From B10-G9 sp963712165 (lineage in GTDB: Bacteria; Chloroflexota; Anaerolineae; Anaerolineales; UBA11858), in assembly GCA_963712165.1 (NCBI GenBank), contig CAVQGY010000005.1:124001-188000 (forward strand): DNA of 64,000 bases, read 5' to 3'. The translations under genes and the position numbers were made by a program. The notes beneath the pieces were generated by a model. It did not search any database. It saw only the letters and a program-made list of their open reading frames with translations, and was not told the origin of the DNA. Positions 33,683 through 42,071 of the stretch are shown one piece after another. The first letter of the stretch is position 1. Every line of letters begins with the position of its first letter.

Positions 33683-33766
33683 AGCTACTTAACATAAGAC
33701 GCAGAAATCATGAAATAGATACGTGAATTCATGCAAGACGAATTGTAACAATAACCGCTCAGAATA

Positions 33767-34525
33767 TCAGGAGATACTTTCGAGATTGTAATGTTGTGTG
33801 ATACTCCCCCCGGAAATTTTTGCTATGTGGAGGGCATTGTCCGCCGCAGAGATCATATCTTCCACATTTTCTGCGGAGATGTCTGGATAACAAGCAATTC
33901 CGAGGCTGATAGATAGTTTAATATCCAGCCAGGAACACTCGATTGTTTTGCCTATGATCGTATGCAGCCGGTTTCCAAATTGCTCGGCTTGCTCCCGGGT
34001 TGTATTGGGTAGGAAGAATAGGAACTCATCTCCTCCGAACCGGCAGGCCAGATCACTCTCCCGCAGGTATTCATGTATTGCCAGGCCAAATGTCTCAAGA
34101 GCCTGGTCTCCTGTGAGGTGGCCAAATTGATCATTTATCTCTTTAAAATTATCCAGATCGGCGACGATCAGTGCGTAGGGCCACTCCTCCCTGAGAGCGA
34201 CTTTATGGAAATAATTCGCCTGTTCCAAGAATTCCCGCTTTGTAAGCAGCCCGGTGAGGGAGTCATAGGTTGCCAGCAAGCGCATGTCGGCTTCTAGTTG
34301 GTCGACCTTTAAAAAAAGGTCTATCATGTGCCAAATCATGATCGGTGCAACGCACAAGGTGACAAAAACCGCTATCCATAAACCGGCTCTTAGATTGATA
34401 TCTATTCCGATCACATTAAGAATGACTTCAATAATCAGGGTAGCCAATAGGGAAACCACAACTGCAAAGGTCGAGAATAGAACAACAGTTTGGCCCCGCC
34501 CGAACTTCCTGATTAGTTCACGCAT
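33767..34525 (-). CDS. Membrane-bound diguanylate cyclase (GGDEF)
   Basis: 252 residues from ATG 34525 (behind GGAGGTTTT). Two membrane helices (about 13-38 and 48-72) precede a GGDEF domain. 'YDSLTGLLTKREFL' opens it, and the active site 'CRFGGDEFLFFLP' has GGDEF at 164-168. An inhibitory RxxD (RESD, 155-158) stands exactly five residues upstream, so product feedback is likely. It makes cyclic di-GMP from two GTP. No sensor domain besides the membrane part. The gene stands alone. Confidence 0.92.
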   Translation of the reverse strand: MRELIRKFGRGQTVVLFSTFAVVVSLLATLIIEVILNVIGIDINLRAGLWIAVFVTLCVAPIMIWHMIDLFLKVDQLEADMRLLATYDSLTGLLTKREFLEQANYFHKVALREEWPYALIVADLDNFKEINDQFGHLTGDQALETFGLAIHEYLRESDLACRFGGDEFLFFLPNTTREQAEQFGNRLHTIIGKTIECSWLDIKLSISLGIACYPDISAENVEDMISAADNALHIAKISGGSITQHYNLESIS

Positions 34526-34670
34526 AAAACCTCCGGTTTTCCCGATTGAACATTCTATTCCAATCAGTTTGTAACATATTAGCATTGGAAGCCGCATTTT
34601 TGACGGCCTGGAAATTACAGCTTTGTGAGGAGAAAGGCAATAAAAGAGGATATGCCTTTACAAAACCCCT

Positions 34671-35132
34671 TTAAGTCCCTTGTTCCTGGATTCTCAGGCT
34701 CTTAATTACGGCCAGGTAGTAATGGATGCTTGCCGAACCCAACCCCCCCCCTATACCGATATAGAGGATGCCAAGTAAAGGTTTGGGAATAGGGGTGTAT
34801 TTCCTTAAAGTGATACCCAGGGCGATCATGAACAGGACCAAGGGGTAACTGTGCCATTCCTGGAAAGCAAATAAACAGGGTTTCTCATCGGATAGGTTCT
34901 GTATCCGGAGGCTGTTCTTGCGGGCCAGTCTGGAAAACCCAAAATAATAGATCAATCCGGCAAGGAATAAGCCCGGGAGCCAGTAGATCCAAGTAACGTT
35001 CACCGTTGGGTTGAAGATCCAATCCCAGGCGAGGGAGACCAGGAATATGCCCACGCCGGTCCACATCAGCCCGGCGATCGATAACAGCCAGTTCTTGGGT
35101 AAACCAGGTTTTAGTCCTTTGAGCCAGTCCAT
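34671..35132 (-). CDS. Small membrane protein of unknown function
   Basis: 153 residues with four predicted membrane helices ('LLSIAGLMWTGVGIFLVSLA', 'WIYWLPGLFLAGLIYYF', 'YPLVLFMIALGITL', 'LLGILYIGIGGGLGSASIHY'). I do not recognise the family. The sequence GTATAAATAGGGG immediately before the ATG could be a -10 element with a leaderless start, or AGGGG may act as ribosome binding site. It is divergent from the DUF2461 gene. Confidence 0.6.
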   Translation of the reverse strand: MDWLKGLKPGLPKNWLLSIAGLMWTGVGIFLVSLAWDWIFNPTVNVTWIYWLPGLFLAGLIYYFGFSRLARKNSLRIQNLSDEKPCLFAFQEWHSYPLVLFMIALGITLRKYTPIPKPLLGILYIGIGGGLGSASIHYYLAVIKSLRIQEQGT

Positions 35133-35218
35133 CCCCTATTTATACCACTGGTCTCGAAGCCGGAAATGATTAGCTATCAAAAAGAATGTATACTTGTTTT
35201 ATTGGAGATCTGCCAGAT

Positions 35219-35926
35219 ATGATTGGTGATTCCACGAAGGAGAAAATGGTGAAGATCCCCCCTGAACTTTATGTTTTTTTATCCGACCTGAAAGAAAATA
35301 ATAACCGGGCATGGTTCCAGGAGAACAAGGACCGTTATGAGAAATACCTGAAAGAGCCCTTACTGGATTTTATCGCTGCTTTTGCTGAACGGCTGCCGGC
35401 TGTCAGCCCCTATTATATGGCTGTACCCAAGGTGACCGGTGGGTCACTGTTCCGCATCTACCGCGATGTACGCTTCAGCAAAGATAAAAGACCTTTCAAG
35501 ACCTGGGCTGGGATGCATTTTCGGCATGAACGCGCCAGGGATGTTCATTCTCCAGGCTTTTATATCCACCTCGAGCCGGGGAATTCTTTTATCAGTTGTG
35601 GGATCTGGAAGCCGGATCGCGAATCACTGGAGCGGATCAGGTTGGTGGTCTCTGAACACTCCCAACGCTGGCTGGATGCCATACAGGATCAGGAATTCTC
35701 AGCTCTCTATCGGCTAGCGGGAGAGTCCTTGAAGCGCCCTCCCCGGGGATTCGACCCTGACCATCCGCTGATCGAGGACCTCAAACGGGTGGATTATCTG
35801 GCGTCAATCGAGATTGATGAGAAAATAGCTACTCGGGCGGACTTTTTGGATTATTATCTGGAAACCTGCCAGGTCGCGGCACCTTTTATGCGGTTTTTGA
35901 CTGAATCGATTGGATTATCCTGGTAA
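35219..35926 (+). CDS. DUF2461 family protein
   Basis: About 235 residues; ATGs at 35186, 35219 and 35246 are possible, the conserved part starting only at 'PPELYVFLSDLKENNNRAWF'. 'YEKYLKEPLLDFIAAF', 'SLFRIYRDVRFSKDKRPFKT' and 'GFYIHLEPGNSFISCGIW' are the family marks. The family is widespread and its function is unknown. A strong bidirectional terminator follows the stop. Confidence 0.85.
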   Translation: MIGDSTKEKMVKIPPELYVFLSDLKENNNRAWFQENKDRYEKYLKEPLLDFIAAFAERLPAVSPYYMAVPKVTGGSLFRIYRDVRFSKDKRPFKTWAGMHFRHERARDVHSPGFYIHLEPGNSFISCGIWKPDRESLERIRLVVSEHSQRWLDAIQDQEFSALYRLAGESLKRPPRGFDPDHPLIEDLKRVDYLASIEIDEKIATRADFLDYYLETCQVAAPFMRFLTESIGLSW

Positions 35927-35932
35927 TCCCCG

Positions 35933-35970
35933 AAAAGGAACAAACGCCTTCTGAGGCGTTTGTTCCTTTT
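35933..35970. terminator. Bidirectional terminator
   Basis: A 16-bp perfect stem (AAAAGGAACAAACGCC with its complement) and a six-base loop lie between convergent genes, with T and A runs at the outer ends. Confidence 0.9.
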
Positions 35971-36008
35971 GGATCATCTACCCCCTGGGTTCTGTATCTT
36001 GACCTTTC

Positions 36009-36413
36009 TTAGTGCCTCTCCAGCTTTACAACAGGGATCACCCGGTTAGTTCTGGTTTCGTATTCAGCAAACCTGGGATAGGCTTCTTTCATCTTGTCAT
36101 AAAGAACGGTCCTCTCGGGTTCTGTGGCAATTTCCGCCTTTGCAGTGTATTTCTCTTCTCCCAACTCGACGATCACGTCCGGATTGGCTGTCAGGTTGTG
36201 GTACCAGTCTGGATGGGAATCCGCTCCTGCTTTGGAAGCGGCGATGATTTGCGCGTCATTGACTTTGATGGTCGCCACAGGATTGATCCGGAGTTGGTCC
36301 GTCTTTGCTCCCCGGGTATGCACCAGTAATAAGGTCATATTCTCAAAGAAACCTCCTACTTGCCCACCATTGGCACGGAATTCTTTGATGATCTTTTTAT
36401 TAAAATCACTCAT
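36009..36413 (-). CDS. Deazaflavin (F420)-dependent nitroreductase family protein
   Basis: 134 residues, a split beta-barrel. 'KIIKEFRANGGQVGGFFENM', 'LLLVHTRGAKTDQLRINPVA', 'ASKAGADSHPDWYHNLTANP' and 'EIATEPERTVLYDKM' are the marks of the DDN family, which binds F420 and reduces nitro compounds, quinones or other hydride acceptors. This implies that the organism may make F420; no cofactor genes are in the window. The ATG follows TTGGAGG. Confidence 0.88.
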   Translation of the reverse strand: MSDFNKKIIKEFRANGGQVGGFFENMTLLLVHTRGAKTDQLRINPVATIKVNDAQIIAASKAGADSHPDWYHNLTANPDVIVELGEEKYTAKAEIATEPERTVLYDKMKEAYPRFAEYETRTNRVIPVVKLERH

Positions 36414-36524
36414 GATCTACCTCCAAAGGTCCAACCCTTGACCATTCTTGGATTGGGAATCTTGTTTTCCAACTTATTTGTAGATGGTGTGCGAGGTATA
36501 GTTCTTACTCTCACCAGGAAATGG

Positions 36525-36550
36525 AAAAGGGCGATGCAATGATCGCCCTT
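36525..36550 (-). terminator. Terminator after the fumarase-beta-like gene
   Basis: AAGGGCGAT (36527-36535) pairs with ATCGCCCTT (36542-36550); on the minus strand it ends in TTTT. It lies 39 bases past the stop of the mtnP-fumB pair. Confidence 0.75.
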
Positions 36551-36588
36551 AAGGAGTCTGTCCAGAGATATGATTTGGTTGAAGGAGT

Positions 36589-37209
36589 CTAATCTCCGAT
36601 CAGTTCTTTTAATTTAGCCAGGGATGCCTTCTCAACTTCCTCGTGGATGCTTTTTCCGTGGGCATCCATGGTAACAACTACCGGGAAATGATCGACTTTT
36701 AACACCCAGATCGCTTCCGGAACGCCAAAATCAAGTTTATAAACACCAATAACTTGCTCAACGGACTCCGCGATCAATGTGGCTGCTCCTCCGATAGCGT
36801 GGAAGTATGCCCCCGGCACTTCCTGGCAGGCGCGCAGGGTGCTGGCACCCATTCCCCCTTTACCGATCACACCTCGCATATCAAAGTGATGCATCACTTC
36901 ACTTTGGTAGGGTTCTTCCCTGATGCTGGTTGTTGGACCAGCAGCCACGAACTTATAATCTCCACTATCCATTCCAGAGACAACCGGGCCGCAGTGATAG
37001 ATCAAGCTTTCCTTGAAGATGGGTTTGATGGCTTCGTAAACTTCTAAATCGTCCCCCGCTGGCTCTCGCGTTTTCCGGATAAATGTATCGATCATCCATT
37101 TATGGACAGCATCTCTGCCCGTTGCCAGGATGCCTGTCAGGGCAACGGTATCTCCAGTATGCAGTTCTCGAATGATTTCCGGTGAGATGGGAATGGTAAT
37201 TTCTCTCAT
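36589..37209 (-). CDS. Fumarate hydratase class I / tartrate dehydratase, beta (C-terminal) subunit
   Basis: 206 residues. 'GDTVALTGILATGRDAVHKW', 'IYHCGPVVSG', 'AAGPTTSIREEPYQ', 'GVIGKGGMG' and 'VLKVDHFPVVVTMDAHGKSI' identify the swivelling beta domain of two-subunit class I fumarases, which with an alpha subunit holding a 4Fe-4S cluster interconvert fumarate and malate. The alpha gene is not adjacent; instead mtnP ends four bases before this start. The specific substrate (fumarate, tartrate or another hydroxy acid) cannot be decided. Confidence 0.88.
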   Translation of the reverse strand: MREITIPISPEIIRELHTGDTVALTGILATGRDAVHKWMIDTFIRKTREPAGDDLEVYEAIKPIFKESLIYHCGPVVSGMDSGDYKFVAAGPTTSIREEPYQSEVMHHFDMRGVIGKGGMGASTLRACQEVPGAYFHAIGGAATLIAESVEQVIGVYKLDFGVPEAIWVLKVDHFPVVVTMDAHGKSIHEEVEKASLAKLKELIGD

Positions 37210-37213
37210 TCTT

Positions 37214-38086
37214 TTACTCCTTCAAGTATTTACTGATCAGTAAACTCAATTTTTCCTTGGTTGCAGGGGGGATAGCTGCTGGATTAGTTATGATAGCGCT
37301 TTCTAAAGCGGACTGACATCCGCAGGTGCGGTCACCTTCTGGAGGATTTTCTACCAGGTGAGCAATCGCGTTATTGGCAAGATCTGTGTTCTTGGCAAGG
37401 ATTTTCAAAACCATCTCGACAGAGACCTCATCCTCCCGGGTATGCCACACATCATAGTCGGTAATATGAGCAATGGCTCCATAACATATCTCGGCCTCTC
37501 TGGCCAGGAAAGCTTCAGGGGCAGAAGTCATCCCGATAATGGACATGCCCCAGGCACGGTATGTGTTGGATTCTGCCCTGGTAGAGAACCGCGGTCCTTC
37601 GATGATCACAATAGATCCCTGGTCATGAACTCTTCCCCCCACTTTTCTTAATGACTGAACCAGGTGATGTGACAGGCCAGGGCAGAAGGGATCAGCTGTG
37701 CTTATATGAGCGGTGAAACCGTCCTGGAAGAAGGTATTCACCCGGCCCTTTGTCATGTCCATGATCTGGTCAGGAACCACCAGGTCGCCGGGTTTATAAT
37801 CTTCCCGCAGCGAGCCGCAGGCATTGATGCTGATAATCCGGGTCACTCCCAGAGATTTCAGGGCGTAGATATTGGCCCTGTAATTCACCTGACCGGGATT
37901 GATGGCATGTCCCTGGCCGTGTCTGGAAAGAAAAAGTATCCGCTGCCCAGCCAGATCTCCTTCCAGGATCGGGCTGCTGGGATATCCGTAAGGTGTCTCC
38001 GGGTTGTGTTCGGCGATGCGGGATAACCCGGGAATCTCATACAAACCTGATCCACCGATGACAGCAAAAAGAGGGGGTGTGTTCAT
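37214..38086 (-). CDS. mtnP: S-methyl-5'-thioadenosine phosphorylase
   Basis: 290 residues from ATG 38086 (behind AAGGATCATC; an upstream ATG at 38110 is less likely). It cleaves methylthioadenosine, a by-product of polyamine synthesis, with phosphate. Marks: 'AVIGGSGLYEIPG', 'FLSRHGQGHAINPGQVNYRA', 'INACGSLREDYKPGDLVV', 'EGPRFSTRAESNTYRAWG' and 'IGMTSAPEAFLAREAEICYG'. It shares an operon with the fumarase beta-like gene. Confidence 0.92.
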   Translation of the reverse strand: MNTPPLFAVIGGSGLYEIPGLSRIAEHNPETPYGYPSSPILEGDLAGQRILFLSRHGQGHAINPGQVNYRANIYALKSLGVTRIISINACGSLREDYKPGDLVVPDQIMDMTKGRVNTFFQDGFTAHISTADPFCPGLSHHLVQSLRKVGGRVHDQGSIVIIEGPRFSTRAESNTYRAWGMSIIGMTSAPEAFLAREAEICYGAIAHITDYDVWHTREDEVSVEMVLKILAKNTDLANNAIAHLVENPPEGDRTCGCQSALESAIITNPAAIPPATKEKLSLLISKYLKE

Positions 38087-38174
38087 GATGATCCTTGAAA
38101 AATGGGCCAATTAACTCAGGTCTGGCGGCTTGATATAGAGATTATAGAAGAACCCCAATCTTTCCACAAGATTG

Positions 38175-38202
38175 ACATTCATCACCCTTCGTTCATGAAT
38201 GT
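38175..38202. promoter_or_regulatory. Inverted repeat between mtnP and archease
   Basis: ACATTCAT and ATGAATGT, perfect 8-bp arms 12 bases apart, lie in the divergent intergenic region. It could be an operator for either gene. Confidence 0.35.
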
Positions 38203-38235
38203 GGATGGGATTAGACCAATAAATCTAAAATAGTG

Positions 38236-38264
38236 CTGGCAAAATGGCCTTAATTTTGTATACT
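38236..38264 (+). promoter_or_regulatory. Promoter of archease-rtcB
   Basis: CTGGCA (38236-38241), 17 bases, TATACT (38259-38264). The -10 ends seven bases before ATG 38272, so the transcript would begin at or next to the start codon (leaderless or nearly so). Confidence 0.6.
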
Positions 38265-38271
38265 GAGAGAT

Positions 38272-38697
38272 ATGATGATATCCAATAACAGTGGATTTGA
38301 GGAAGTCGCCCATACTGCGGACCTGGAAGTTAGAGCTTGGGGGGAAGATCTCGTATCTCTATTTACCGCTGCTGCCGGAGGTATGTTCCACCTTTCTGGA
38401 ATCGAGGACTATGAGGAAGGGTTTTCGTCTATCCGGGAAGAGATCTCTCTAGATGCCATGGATTTTGAAGGATTGCTGATCCTGTTTCTTGAAGAGCTTC
38501 TCTACCGCCTGACAGAAGATTATATGTTATTTGAAATCGACAAACTCACCATCAAAGATAATTTCTCCCTTAAAGCCAAGCTGCGCGGGACCCAGATCAA
38601 ATCCTACCAGCGGGATATCAAAGCGGTTACTTATCATAGATTGAATATTCAAGAGACAGAGGATGGTTATTCAGTAAATATCGTTTTTGATATTTAG
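38272..38697 (+). CDS. Archease
   Basis: 141 residues of the SHS2-fold archease family. 'GFEEVAHTADLEVRAWGEDL' holds the conserved H-T-A-D metal-binding segment. 'LFTAAAGGMFHLSG', 'FEGLLILFLEELLYRLTED' and 'IKAVTYHRLNIQ' follow. Archease activates the RNA ligase RtcB by helping its guanylylation and widening NTP use. The rtcB gene follows 26 bases later. A second ATG three bases downstream (38275) is also possible. Confidence 0.92.
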   Translation: MMISNNSGFEEVAHTADLEVRAWGEDLVSLFTAAAGGMFHLSGIEDYEEGFSSIREEISLDAMDFEGLLILFLEELLYRLTEDYMLFEIDKLTIKDNFSLKAKLRGTQIKSYQRDIKAVTYHRLNIQETEDGYSVNIVFDI

Positions 38698-38723
38698 CAC
38701 ATCAATTTTAAAGGTTGTCCTGC

Positions 38724-40175
38724 ATGGTCTCCCTGACTGATCTAATACAAATTTCGAGTCATGAGTGGGAAATTCCCGTTTCCCACCGCTCGGATATGCG
38801 TGTCCCGGTGCGTATTTTTGCGTCTGAGGAGCTGCTCCAGGAGGTCACTCGAGATAAATCCCTGGAACAAGCGGTCAATGCCACTACGCTGCCAGGATTG
38901 GCAAGCCCGGTGATGGTGATGCCGGATATGCACCAGGGTTATGGTTTCCCAATCGGAGGTGTGGCAGCGACCCATTATCCTGAGGGAGTGATATCGCCTG
39001 GGGGAATTGGTTACGATATCAATTGTGGTGTGCGCTTGCTTTCCAGCCGACTGCTCTATCAGGATGCTAGACCCCATGTAGAAGAACTGGCTGGAGCGCT
39101 CAACCAGTATTGTCCCTCAGGAGTAGGAACCGGGGGAAGGCACCGCTTCTCCTCCCGGGAGATCGAGGAAGTATGCAGGAAAGGATCCCTTTGGGCCCGC
39201 TCTGCTGGTTTTGCGAGCGAGCAGGATCTGCGGCGGACGGAAGATGGAGGACAGATCCCTGGGGCGGACCCAAGACACTTGAGTCCCCGATCCCTGAAAC
39301 GCGGCAGCGGTCAGGTTGGCTCGCTGGGAGCTGGAAACCATTTCATCGAAATTGACCTGGTAGATGAGGTTTTCGATCCCGCTGCTGCCCAGGTGATGGG
39401 TCTCCAGGAGGGATATCTTGCCTTGCAGATCCACTGCGGCTCTCGGGGATTGGGCCACCAGGTGTGTTCCGATTATGTTCAGAGCCTGCAGTCGGCTGTG
39501 GACCGCTACGGCATTCAGCTCCCGGACCGGGCATTGGTATGTGCACCTATGGATACACCGGAGGGGGAAGCTTATTTATCAGCAATGGCTTGCGCCGCCA
39601 ACTTTGCTTTTGCCAATCGTCAAGTGCTCAGCCATCATGCCCGGGAAGCATTTGAAAGTGTGTTGGCAGGCAGGGTCAAGAATTGGGAGCTCAGCCTGGT
39701 TTATGACGTGGCTCATAATATTGGGAAGATTGAAACCCATTCGATTGATGGAAAGGATACCCGGGTTTGTGTGCACCGCAAAGGCGCTACCCGGGCGTTT
39801 GGTCCCGGGACAGAAGACCTGCCTTCAGAATACCGGAAGATCGGTCAGCCAGTGCTGGTTCCGGGAAGCATGGGGACCTCGTCCTGGGTGCTGCATGGCA
39901 CAGAAAAAGCCATGCAGCGATCTTTAGGATCCTGCTGCCATGGGGCAGGGCGGGTGATGAGCCGTTCACAAGCGAAAAAAACCATCGTTGGGGGGGATCT
40001 GAGGGCACGCCTGGAAAAGGAAGGCATCACCATCCTGGCAGGCTCACTGGCCGGCCTGGCCGAGGAAGCGCCTGCTGCCTATAAAAACGTGGATGCAGTG
40101 GTTGATGCTGTTGTCCAGGCGGGTATTGCACTTCCGGTAGCTCGTCTAAAGCCCCTGGCGGTGATCAAAGGCTGA
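38724..40175 (+). CDS. rtcB: RNA-splicing ligase RtcB
   Basis: 483 residues from ATG 38724 (AAAGG upstream; a TTG at 38715 is the alternative). RtcB joins RNA 2',3'-cyclic phosphate or 3'-phosphate ends to 5'-OH ends with Mn2+ and GTP. Metal-binding 'GGIGYDINCGVRLL' (Asp98, Cys101), 'GSLGAGNHFIEI', 'LQIHCGSRGLGHQV', the histidine-bearing nucleotide site 'RVCVHRKGATRAF' and the C-terminal 'SCCHGAGRVMSRSQA' are all intact. With archease it forms a bacterial RNA repair module. Confidence 0.95.
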   Translation: MVSLTDLIQISSHEWEIPVSHRSDMRVPVRIFASEELLQEVTRDKSLEQAVNATTLPGLASPVMVMPDMHQGYGFPIGGVAATHYPEGVISPGGIGYDINCGVRLLSSRLLYQDARPHVEELAGALNQYCPSGVGTGGRHRFSSREIEEVCRKGSLWARSAGFASEQDLRRTEDGGQIPGADPRHLSPRSLKRGSGQVGSLGAGNHFIEIDLVDEVFDPAAAQVMGLQEGYLALQIHCGSRGLGHQVCSDYVQSLQSAVDRYGIQLPDRALVCAPMDTPEGEAYLSAMACAANFAFANRQVLSHHAREAFESVLAGRVKNWELSLVYDVAHNIGKIETHSIDGKDTRVCVHRKGATRAFGPGTEDLPSEYRKIGQPVLVPGSMGTSSWVLHGTEKAMQRSLGSCCHGAGRVMSRSQAKKTIVGGDLRARLEKEGITILAGSLAGLAEEAPAAYKNVDAVVDAVVQAGIALPVARLKPLAVIKG

Positions 40176-40180
40176 CCCAA

Positions 40181-40660
40181 TCAACAGATCGCAGCGATCT
40201 TGCCCCGGGTAAGCTGGATCAGATCCTTTGATGCTAAGCGAATATTTAAACCGCGTTCTCCCCCGGAAATATGAATGGATTCATGATCGAGAGCTGAGCG
40301 GTCGATTATGATTTCAAATCCAAGGTTGACCAGAGCCAAAGGAGAGATGCCCCCAACTTTAAGCCGGGTTATCTTCTCTGCCTCGTTCTGGGTCGCTGGG
40401 GAGACCTTTTTTTCCCGGACTGCCAGGGCAAGCGCTTTTAGGTCGACTACCTTGTTTCCAGGGATCACAGCCAGGATAGGTTTGCCCGGACCCCTGCGGG
40501 TGATGACAATACTCTTGAACACGATCTCAGGAGGTACGCCCAGCAGCAGGGCAGTTTCCTCCCCACCCAATTGTTCATTTGGTAGTTCGAATACCTGATA
40601 ATCGATCTTGCGATTATCCAGTAATCTGGTGACATTATTGCTGACCATTTTTGAACCCAT
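40181..40660 (-). CDS. YbaK/EbsC-type aminoacyl-tRNA deacylase
   Basis: 159 residues. 'VFKSIVITRRGPGKPILAVI' with the catalytic lysine of the family, 'VDLKALALAVREKKVSPAT' and 'GGISPLALVN' identify the YbaK branch, which removes amino acids (often Cys from Pro-tRNA) from mischarged tRNA. The start may be ATG 40660 or 40648. It is convergent with rtcB, with six bases between the stop codons. Confidence 0.9.
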   Translation of the reverse strand: MGSKMVSNNVTRLLDNRKIDYQVFELPNEQLGGEETALLLGVPPEIVFKSIVITRRGPGKPILAVIPGNKVVDLKALALAVREKKVSPATQNEAEKITRLKVGGISPLALVNLGFEIIIDRSALDHESIHISGGERGLNIRLASKDLIQLTRGKIAAIC

Positions 40661-40764
40661 TTCCTTATTGTAGCAGACCGCATATTCTCGCAGTCAGTCT
40701 GGAAATATGATAAGCTATGTAGGGATTCCGTGCAGATTATCAACCATCCAAAAAGAGGTAGATC

Positions 40765-41559
40765 ATGCGGCAATATCTGGATTTAATGCAGCATATCCTG
40801 GACCAGGGTGTTGAAAAAGGGGACCGGACAGGCACTGGTACCAGAGCGGTGTTTGGCTACCAGATGCGCTTTGATCTTGCCGAGGGATTTCCCCTGCTGA
40901 CAACCAAGAAGCTGCACCTCAAATCCATCATCCATGAACTATTGTGGTTCCTGCAGGGGGACACCAATATCAAGTATCTAAAAAAGCATGGAGTGAGGAT
41001 TTGGGATGAGTGGGCTGATGAAAACGGGGAATTGGGCCCAGTCTATGGTTTCCAGTGGAGGTTCTGGCAGGATCCTGAAGGGGGAGTAGTTGACCAAATC
41101 TCTCAGGCAGTAGAACAGATCAAGACCAATCCCAATTCACGGAGGATCCTGGTCAGCGCCTGGAATGTGGGACAGATCGAAAAAATGGCTTTACCTCCTT
41201 GCCACTTGTTATTCCAGTTTTACGTCGCTGACGGCAGGTTGTCCTGCCAGCTTTATCAGCGTTCTGCGGATGTCTTTCTGGGTGTGCCGTTTAATATAGC
41301 CTCCTACTCGCTGCTGACCATGATGATCGCCCAGGTATGTGGACTCAAGCCAGGTGATTTTGTGCACACCCTGGGTGATACGCACCTGTACCTGGACCAC
41401 CTGGAAAAAGCCCGGATCCAATTGGCACGCAAGCCTTATCCCCTACCTACCATGAAGATCAACTCTGCCGTGAATTCGATCTTTGGGTTCAAATATGAGG
41501 ATTTTCAATTGGAGAATTATCAAGCCCATCCCCATATCAAGGCCGAGGTATCGGTATGA
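40765..41559 (+). CDS. thyA: Thymidylate synthase
   Basis: 264 residues, the standard ThyA length. It methylates dUMP with methylene-tetrahydrofolate. 'GDRTGTGTRAVFGYQMRF', 'LLWFLQGDTNIKYL', 'VYGFQWRFW', the catalytic cysteine in 'ALPPCHLLFQFYV' and 'QRSADVFLGVPFNIASY' are all present. The ATG follows AGAGGTAGATC. It overlaps folA by four bases (ATGA), coupling the dTMP and folate-recycling steps. Confidence 0.98.
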   Translation: MRQYLDLMQHILDQGVEKGDRTGTGTRAVFGYQMRFDLAEGFPLLTTKKLHLKSIIHELLWFLQGDTNIKYLKKHGVRIWDEWADENGELGPVYGFQWRFWQDPEGGVVDQISQAVEQIKTNPNSRRILVSAWNVGQIEKMALPPCHLLFQFYVADGRLSCQLYQRSADVFLGVPFNIASYSLLTMMIAQVCGLKPGDFVHTLGDTHLYLDHLEKARIQLARKPYPLPTMKINSAVNSIFGFKYEDFQLENYQAHPHIKAEVSV

Positions 41560-42056
41560 TCCTGTCCATCATTGCCGCGTTGGATGAACAGGGAGGGATA
41601 GGATTCCAGAATCGAATACCATGGCATCTGCCAGGAGATCTAGCCCGCTTCAAAATGATAACCATGGGACATCATCTTCTTCTGGGAAGGAAAACCTATC
41701 AATCGATCGGCAAACCTCTCCCGGGAAGGAAGATGGTCGTTTTATCCAGGGATCCGGAGTATAGGCTTGAAGGAAGCCTGGTGGCTTCCTCTTTGCAGGA
41801 AGGTCTGCAAATGGCCCGTGATGCGGGTGAGAATGAGGTTTTCCTGATTGGTGGGGGTGAGATCTATAAAATGGCACTGCCGATCGTTGACAGGATGTAT
41901 TTAACAGTAGTGCATACTACCAGCCAGGCGGATGTTTTTTTCCCCGATTATGAGCCCAATGATTGGCTGAAGATCTGCCAGCAGGAGTATTCTGCAGACC
42001 AGGACAATCCCCTTGGGTACACTTTCCAGTACTTGATCCGGAAGATTTCCCCCTGA
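41556..42056 (+). CDS. folA: Dihydrofolate reductase
   Basis: 166 residues. It regenerates tetrahydrofolate with NADPH after thymidylate synthesis. 'MILSIIAALDEQGGIG', 'WHLPGDLARFK' with the catalytic acid Asp28, 'LLLGRKTYQSIGKPLPGRK' and 'VFLIGGGEIYKMAL' are typical. It starts within the thyA stop codon. Confidence 0.97.
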   Translation: MILSIIAALDEQGGIGFQNRIPWHLPGDLARFKMITMGHHLLLGRKTYQSIGKPLPGRKMVVLSRDPEYRLEGSLVASSLQEGLQMARDAGENEVFLIGGGEIYKMALPIVDRMYLTVVHTTSQADVFFPDYEPNDWLKICQQEYSADQDNPLGYTFQYLIRKISP

Positions 42057-42071
42057 TCCATATCTTCTGAT

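Noticed and set aside
33683..33766. A possible ECF-type promoter before the sigma-factor operon
   Set aside because: Fragments such as TGTTAC and CGTATC can be found, but their spacing and order are not convincing.
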